64,000 nucleotides of DNA, taken from Rhodeus uyekii. Taxonomy: Eukaryota; Chordata; Actinopteri; Cypriniformes; Acheilognathidae. The notes beneath the pieces are model-generated. The model saw only the letters and a program-made list of their open reading frames with translations. It did no database searches and was not told the DNA's origin. Made by a program: the position numbers and the translations under genes. Positions within the stretch are counted from its first letter, which is position 1. Each line of letters starts with the position of its first letter. Below, piece by piece: positions 62,401 to 64,000 of the stretch. Where the stretch lies: contig JAWRVZ010000003.1 in the NCBI GenBank assembly GCA_037043235.1, positions 11,087,001 through 11,151,000 on the forward strand, written 5' to 3'.

Positions 62401-63468
62401 CCTCTAAGCTAGATGCTTAGCAGTAAGATGACATGATGATTGATTACCATCACTTCCAGGCTCGAGAAGCTTGACAAATTCCACGTTAACGTGTACCTCC
62501 ACCCCAACAATGAGAGCGATCTTTAACAGCATGAGCTGCAGCTGACGAATACCTGAAAAATATAAGTCACCATCCAATCCACTAAGAAACACATTTATAA
62601 GGTTTATTTTGTCATGTTCTTTAACTGTGTACAATACTATTACAATATTATTGTGAGACTGACTGAAATGGGATGATAAAAAATTATTAATAATTAAAAG
62701 AATGATTAACATACATACATCCAAACTTTCTATTGTTGCAAGCAAAAACAAACGGACAGTGTGACCAACGTAGTCTAATTCAAATGCAAAGGACTCTTAT
62801 ATATAGGATATTTTAACTTCACAAGTTATCTTTTCAAATGAGACATTTAGGCATGTACGTATATACGATTGTGCAGCACAAACATAAGCTATCAAACGGC
62901 AACCAATAGCTTTCAAGAGGAAAGCATGGAAAATACATTTGCATAATCCCGGCTACTCTGAATGTTTTACATCTCTTTTGGTTGGGCTGGACTGGCGTTA
63001 TCTCGGGGACCATAAATAGGAACATATCAGACTCACAATATGTTCAGTTGGCAGAGCTTGAAAGAGAAAGACTATCAGTGTGTCTGAAAATCTCATCCAA
63101 CAAGATCATGCACAAATCCCTGAATGTGACTGCAACATCTAATAGGTTCCTACAGTGAAACTATATCTTACGTTCCTATTGTGGCATCTCTTAATGACTG
63201 GATAGGGTTATCAGTGAAGGATATCGTCAAAAGCACAGTACTGTAACAGATAAAACCTACTTATGTGGTCTAAAGATCCAGCGCAGAACTTTCCATAGAA
63301 CTTCTTGGCTCCAAGGTTCCTGAGATCATGGATGGTGTAAGGCCAAAGATGCAGGACATTGTTCCTAGAGAAAGTGTCCCTCTTTTCAATCACCACCACC
63401 TTGGCACCTAGCAAAGCCAGCTCTATGGCGGTCCGAAAGCCACACGGGCCACCACCAATGATGAGACA
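26845..63468 (-). CDS. mical2: MICAL2 F-actin monooxygenase, long form, N-terminus outside window
   Basis: MICAL2 is a flavin monooxygenase that oxidises actin methionines, depolymerises filaments and, in the nucleus, promotes MRTF/SRF signalling. I chained 34 exons from 63468 to the stop at 26845-26847, 4836 nt in one continuous frame. In order: monooxygenase (63468-54554), CH (53465-52469), basic linker (48913-43107), LIM (42615-41417), Ser/Pro linker (40457-34266) and bMERB (32440-26845). Details are in the block entries. About 85 N-terminal residues are expected upstream of the first exon seen, giving about 1,700 in all. In mammals the C-terminal part is often annotated as a separate neighbouring gene, MICALCL; here it joins the same frame. 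Mid-linker exons (47547-47660, 45869-46132, 43376-43497) are assigned from splice sites and phase rather than strong homology. The a/b ohnolog is undetermined. Confidence 0.93.
27489..27588. mobile_element. hAT MITE, CAGTGGTTCTCAA family, 100-bp copy
   Basis: Ends CAGTGGTTCTCAA and TTGAGAAGCACTG; exact 8-bp duplication GTCTATAT on both sides (27481-27488, 27589-27596). It retains the G-rich motif CTAGGGGGGCGCGAC near one end. It lies in the last MICAL2 intron. Confidence 0.88.
27640..28300. mobile_element. two head-to-head relics of the same hAT-type MITE family
   Basis: The signature GTGTCACATGATCCTTCAGA occurs at about 27802 and its complement at about 28208, with CTCAAGAAACATT-type text inside. 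This indicates two copies or one fold-back composite in opposite orientation. It lies in the last MICAL2 intron. Confidence 0.55.
28300..28400 (-). mobile_element. tRNA-derived SINE fragment
   Basis: Reverse copy of the SINE at 17191: tRNA-like head GCTTTCCTGTTGCTCAATCA with GAGCATTGG, and a mutated B box (GGTTTCGAGCC). The tail is short. Confidence 0.75.
28858..29739. mobile_element. DNA transposon with 15-bp perfect ends and internal duplication
   Basis: Perfect inverted ends AAGTTGGCTTGAGAA (28858-28872) and its complement (29725-29739). Inside are a SINE (28965-29084) and two copies of an about 71-bp unit, 29498-29568 and 29625-29696 (CTAGCAACCAAATGC..., TTCAGTTCTGAATGTCGTA). No coding capacity. 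Superfamily unknown. It lies in MICAL2 intron 28767-31819. Confidence 0.7.
28965..29084 (-). mobile_element. tRNA-derived SINE fragment nested in DNA transposon
   Basis: Reverse orientation: head GCTTTCCTGTAGCTCAATCA (A-box-like AGCTCAATCAGTTGAG), B box degraded to TGTTTCGATCC. It lies inside the 28858-29739 element, so it inserted later. Confidence 0.78.
31195..31300. repeat. TA/CA microsatellite
   Basis: A (TA)n array of about 50 bp (31197-31248) passes directly into (CA)n with GCAC interruptions to about 31300. It lies in MICAL2 intron 28767-31819. Confidence 0.95.
32441..34265. other. mical2: MICAL2 intron before the bMERB exons
   Basis: 1.8 kb. Trinucleotide-rich sequence and the hairpin (32827-32931) fill the left part. 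33100-34240 is unique, with no exon consistent with the flanking phases and no repeat that I can name. Confidence 0.6.
32827..32931. repeat. long imperfect hairpin in MICAL2 intron
   Basis: The left arm CATCCAACAACAGCTAATGA... (32827-32870) pairs with the right arm ending GTTATTAGCTGATGTTGGAT (32884-32931). There are few mismatches, and the AAC/GTT-repeat portions lie near the loop. Flanking sequence is rich in AAC and AAT trinucleotides (32515-32535, 32733-32762). Confidence 0.8.
34266..36990 (-). CDS. mical2: MICAL2 long-form Ser/Pro-rich linker exons (MICALCL-like)
   Basis: Exons: 36873-36990, 36643-36719, 36385-36453, 35281-35396, 34266-35079. Phases chain as 1-2-1-1-0-1. Notable pieces: a basic-aromatic segment KGEITFKNNLWRKKIR (36385-36453), a very acidic run DKEDEDEDSDFEEIQE (35281-35396), and an 814-nt exon rich in Pro, Ser and charged residues. 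That exon has SPKKKLTLSISEKEKLLNWD and, near the end, RKLNFFSSLRIKRDEGADKS. The low complexity and fast divergence fit the region between LIM and bMERB in MICAL-family proteins. The large exon is open throughout and ends at a normal donor (AAAG, then GTAATT). Confidence 0.85.
36991..38572. other. mical2: MICAL2 intronic stretch downstream of the short-isoform 3' end
   Basis: About 1.6 kb of AT-rich intron of the long form. The short CA run (37006-37020) lies on the acceptor side of exon 36873-36990. The left half is ATT/AAT-rich low complexity; the right half is unique. No coding signal. Confidence 0.6.
38573..40079 (-). other. mical2: probable 3' UTR of the short MICAL2 isoform
   Basis: This sequence follows the TAA of the hydrophobic-tail isoform. 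The first AATAAA on the minus strand is at 38593-38598, which gives a 3' UTR of about 1.5 kb. It includes a 220-bp MITE (39689-39908). The extent is inferred from the polyadenylation hexamer only. Confidence 0.45.
39689..39908. mobile_element. MITE with AAAGGGACAGTTCACCC ends
   Basis: About 220 bp bounded by TTAAAGGGACAGTTCACCC and GGGTGAACTAATTCTTTAA. It lies within the probable 3' UTR of the short MICAL2 isoform. The superfamily is not determinable. Confidence 0.7.
40080..40457 (-). CDS. mical2: MICAL2 dual-use exon: short-isoform C-terminus with hydrophobic tail
   Basis: From the acceptor after 40457 the frame (phase 0, following the LIM exon) runs 125 codons to a TAA at 40080-40082. It begins INGGSRPSSSASSDY. 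The second half has LIRKSLHWPLHVGRTLFG and a hydrophobic stretch DYIFLYELLSLGVPFIYVL near the end. This resembles the C-terminal tail of the short mammalian MICAL2 isoform (ELLSLGLPLL). Inside it, CAG/GTACAC at 40379/40378 is a usable donor that ends the exon in phase 1. This is exactly the phase needed by the next downstream exon (36873-36990), and splicing there yields the long form. The splice choice therefore decides which C-terminus is made. Confidence 0.82.
   Translation of the reverse strand: MNGGSRPSSSASSDYTATDGLRGQTSGTLTSLIRKSLHWPLHVGRTLFGSPRQLARWMYKAVRGVGLHITERQEDYIFLYELLSLGVPFIYVLHEITGQMSREAIALSPVSMMESLEQHRGLQLS
40550..40670. repeat. CA/TG/TA microsatellite
   Basis: Alternating (CA), (TG) and (TA) runs, including (TG)n at about 40602-40622. 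It lies in the MICAL2 intron just upstream of the dual-use exon (acceptor side, 93 bp from the exon). Confidence 0.9.
41417..42615 (-). CDS. mical2: MICAL2 LIM domain exons
   Basis: Exons: 42511-42615, 41570-41756, 41417-41481. The first begins RTVGKVSSAIG and contains YETDHRP, matching the conserved lead-in to the MICAL2 LIM domain. The second has CHFC, then 17 residues, then HRECFRCNIC: the first zinc finger and the start of the second. The third exon finishes the second finger with FYCKLHF. All eight zinc ligands of the C-x2-C-x17-H-x2-C-x2-C-x2-C...C-x2-H pattern are present. The exon ends in phase 0 (GAG, then GTAATG). Confidence 0.95.
43107..48913 (-). CDS. mical2: MICAL2 basic linker exons (nuclear-signal region)
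   Basis: Exons: 48807-48913, 48623-48691, 48403-48534, 47547-47660, 45869-46132, 44749-44853, 43376-43497, 43107-43194. The first two encode PRKRIPK and, 12 residues on, NKKRKKAG, a bipartite basic cluster that fits the nuclear localisation signal known in MICAL2. The third has NKVRSMATQLLARFEENAPS, close to the human NKVKSMANQLLAKFEES segment. The 44749-44853 exon is charged and helical (EVQAEMTRQFNKKSVKERAQ). The others are Ser/Pro-rich and poorly conserved. The acceptor of 47547-47660 (CTGAG) has a weak pyrimidine tract, so its 5' border is the least certain. The 122-nt and 88-nt exons restore phase only when used together. Confidence 0.8.
44337..44462 (+). mobile_element. L2-type LINE 3' tail
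   Basis: CTAGAGCTGCTGTACTGC ... AGCTGCTTTGAAACAATCTC ... CACTATATAAATAAAGGCGA, a longer and less diverged version of the tail at 7622. It lies in a MICAL2 intron. Confidence 0.7.
45064..45711. mobile_element. Tigger-like non-autonomous transposon, second family
   Basis: 648 bp with inverted ends CAGTAGAACCCCGACTTAC and its complement at the right (GTAAGTCGGGGTTCTACTG), flanked by TA on both sides (45062-45063, 45712-45713). There is no transposase; the open stretches inside are not protein-like. It lies in a MICAL2 intron. Confidence 0.8.
46230..46754. mobile_element. hAT MITE, CAGTGGTTCTCAA family, 525-bp copy
   Basis: Same terminal repeats as the 27489 copy; 8-bp duplication GTTTAAGG (46222-46229, 46755-46762). 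Its interior (TTCACACGTGTTTTCACGCG, ACAAGTTGGTGACTATTTTG) is shared with the 49923 copy in opposite orientation. It includes a run of about 17 G (46676-46694). It lies in a MICAL2 intron. Confidence 0.88.
49030..49780 (+). mobile_element. Tc1-like transposon relic, related family, right end lost
   Basis: It begins CACTAAGCGGCCACTTTATT, then follows the same transposase layout as the neighbouring Tc1 copy (GGGAAAGAAAGGTGATTG near the start, ACCACAGTGTACTC, CAATCCAATAGAGCAG). It has many substitutions and no matching right terminal repeat. It ends about 80 bp before the next Tc1 element. Confidence 0.75.
49923..50506. mobile_element. hAT MITE, CAGTGGTTCTCAA family, 584-bp copy nested in Tc1
   Basis: Ends CAGTGCTTCTCAA and TTGAGAACCACTG; exact 8-bp duplication ATCTAAAT (49915-49922, 50507-50514). 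Removing the insert plus one duplication restores the Tc1-like sequence seen uninterrupted, in reverse, at about 21670-21690. Confidence 0.9.
51423..51716. mobile_element. Harbinger-like MITE nested in Tc1 element
   Basis: 294 bp with 16-bp perfect inverted ends GGGTCTCATTTATAAA and TTTATAAATGAGACCC, flanked by the 3-bp duplication CAG (51420-51422, 51717-51719). Copy 1 of the Tc1 family lacks the insert. The CWG-type 3-bp duplication suggests the Harbinger superfamily; the family name is not certain. Confidence 0.8.
52469..53465 (-). CDS. mical2: MICAL2 calponin-homology domain exons
   Basis: Two exons, 53318-53465 and 52469-52668, encode a single type-2 CH domain. It begins near SRLLLWCQKQTQGY, passes through TSWRSGLALCALIHR and LIDFNSLNEAD, and closes with WGPDKLIMVLYLSKFYEMF. 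In MICALs this domain assists actin targeting and catalysis. The join splits an Ile codon (AT/T), and the second exon ends in phase 1. Both exons are intact. Confidence 0.95.
53820..54030 (+). mobile_element. LINE 3' tail with GATTCT repeat
   Basis: CAAATTCCTTGTGTGTGCAA, ACTTGGCAATAAAGCTCTTT and a terminal (CTGATT)-type repeat are typical of a fish LINE 3' end. It lies in a MICAL2 intron. Confidence 0.6.
54154..54297 (+). mobile_element. Tigger/pogo-like MITE, copy 3 (internally deleted)
   Basis: Only about 144 bp remain: a left end CAGTGATCCCTCG, a right end GCGAGGGATTACTGT and short subterminal sequence (GATGCACTGAGACCGCG). The GC-rich interior of the other copies is absent. It lies in a MICAL2 intron. 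Confidence 0.75.
54554..63468 (-). CDS. mical2: MICAL2 FAD monooxygenase domain exons
   Basis: Exons: 63261-63468, 62448-62552, 61349-61450, 57943-58098, 57573-57673, 56180-56437, 54936-55051, 54715-54841, 54554-54644. The first visible exon carries the dinucleotide-binding motif IIGGGPCG (GxGxxG-type) and the acidic end of the Rossmann strand (VVVIEKRD). Exon 3 has the DG motif (VIIGADGRR). The exon 6/7 junction forms the GD motif (VGDSLLE then PFWPMGTGCARGF) that contacts the FAD ribose. These three motifs define the p-hydroxybenzoate-hydroxylase-like fold of MICALs. All catalytic-core exons are intact with no stops or frameshifts. The segment normally encoded upstream (roughly the first 85 residues) is not in the window; nothing in 63469-64000 resembles it. 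Confidence 0.95.
54645..54714 (-). other. mical2: 70-bp GC-AG intron in MICAL2
   Basis: The exon at 54715-54841 ends in Arg-Pro-His-Gln (CATCAG) followed by GCGAGT, so the intron opens with GC rather than GT. The acceptor before 54644 is a normal CAG. Phase is 0 on both sides, and the protein continues VRHLYINGEQ, as the family does (VKHLYI in human). The rest of the donor is a perfect match to the GC-donor consensus (CAG, then GCGAGT). Confidence 0.85.
55958..56093 (-). mobile_element. tRNA-derived SINE
   Basis: Reverse orientation: B box GGTTCGATTCCC and tail CTTTGGATAAAAGCGTCTGA. The A-box half is truncated around AGAGCGTGCCGCTTGCG. It ends 87 bp from a MICAL2 exon. Confidence 0.78.
58198..58560 (+). 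mobile_element. Tigger/pogo-like MITE, copy 4
   Basis: It begins TAGTAATCCCTCGTTTATTG and ends CGAGTGGTTACTGTA. Its interior is nearly the same as copy 1 (CTCACGGGATACATCC, GTGTCTTGTCTGAGTGCC). It lies in the MICAL2 intron 58099-61348, 100 bp from an exon. Confidence 0.75.
60247..60925. mobile_element. Tigger-like non-autonomous transposon, third family
   Basis: 679 bp with inverted ends CAGTAATACCTCGGTTTACG and CGTAAACCGAGGTATTGCTG, flanked by TA (60245-60246, 60926-60927). There is no transposase. It lies in the MICAL2 intron 58099-61348. Confidence 0.8.
61451..63260. other. mical2: MICAL2 introns flanking exon 62448-62552
   Basis: Two introns (61451-62447 and 62553-63260) of mostly unique sequence. 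The part at 61500-62300 is less AT-rich than other introns and could hold regulatory sequence. No repeat or extra exon is recognisable. Confidence 0.5.
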
Positions 63469-64000
63469 CTGTGGAAACAAAAACCAATTAGTAATATGTC
63501 ATACTAAATGCCAAATTTGTGTAAATGTAAGCAAAAACTGAATGACCTCACTGCCACATACATCAACTTTCTGACCAATCGAAAGCAATATGTGCATACA
63601 CACTCTTCTGGCACAACCACATGGTATGATTTCATCTCCCCACTAGTTATTTCAAACACAAGCTAGGACTGTGGGTGACGTATTTACTTGTCCGTCACAA
63701 CAAAATGGGGAATATGGTTATAGTTTAGAGAAATACCATAAAAAGTGTTACTGTTTATTTTACTTCACAGAGTATAAATGGATATATCCATAAAAGGCTT
63801 GCTCAAAAGTGGTCATAAAGAAGCAAAGACGATTTTATTACCTGTAATTAGATGCCAAGGGCGTGTAAGGGCGAAGAGTGAACACTGTATTGAATACAAA
63901 ATGAATTGTTGCTTCAACTTGCGTCCGTGTTTCACACAATTTCAAAGGTCTTGGCCTTAAGCAATGCATTTTTACCATTTATAGCCAGATGTGAGAATTA
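63469..64000. other. mical2: partial MICAL2 intron at the window edge
   Basis: Sequence upstream of the first visible MICAL2 exon. No segment matches the expected N-terminal residues, so the preceding coding exon lies beyond the window. Confidence 0.6.

Overview
The window is vertebrate nuclear DNA, most likely from a cyprinid-like ray-finned fish. The coding sequence is split into many short exons with GT-AG introns. The introns are AT-rich and full of fish-type DNA transposons (Tc1-like, Tigger/pogo-like, hAT, Harbinger-like), tRNA-derived SINEs, L2-type LINE tails and dinucleotide repeats. Species and ohnolog (a or b copy) cannot be fixed from the sequence.

All recognised genes lie on the minus strand and read right to left as MICAL2, PARVA, then probably TEAD1. 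This matches the vertebrate MICAL2-PARVA-TEAD1 gene order. MICAL2 (63468 down to 26845) lacks only its first coding part, which lies beyond the right edge. I could chain 34 exons in frame (4836 nt, 1611 residues plus stop): FAD monooxygenase, CH domain, basic nuclear-signal linker, LIM domain, Ser/Pro-rich linker and C-terminal bMERB coiled coil. One exon (40080-40457) appears to have two uses. If spliced at an internal donor it leads to the long bMERB form; if read through it ends in a hydrophobic tail like that of the short mammalian MICAL2 isoform. PARVA (25013 down to 12887) is complete: 13 coding exons encoding 372 residues, the length of human alpha-parvin, and including a 20-nt microexon. 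At 7204-7480 a CpG-rich promoter with a CRE and GC boxes, and a strong minus-strand splice donor, fit a non-coding first exon of TEAD1. If so, 1-7203 is its first intron.

The encoded proteins belong to one cytoskeletal theme. MICAL2 oxidises actin and tunes nuclear actin and MRTF/SRF signalling, alpha-parvin links integrin-linked kinase and paxillin to actin, and TEAD1 is the Hippo-pathway transcription factor.

The rest is intronic and intergenic DNA shaped by transposons. The most informative site is the intron at 48914-52468. There a Tc1-like element carries an hAT insertion with an exact 8-bp target duplication and a Harbinger-like insertion with a 3-bp duplication, right beside a second Tc1-like relic. 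I found no rRNA genes, CRISPR arrays or bacterial-type operons, and no clearly novel enzymatic system. The most interesting signals are the splice-site switch in MICAL2, a GC-AG intron, the PARVA microexon, the nested transposons and several long near-perfect hairpins.
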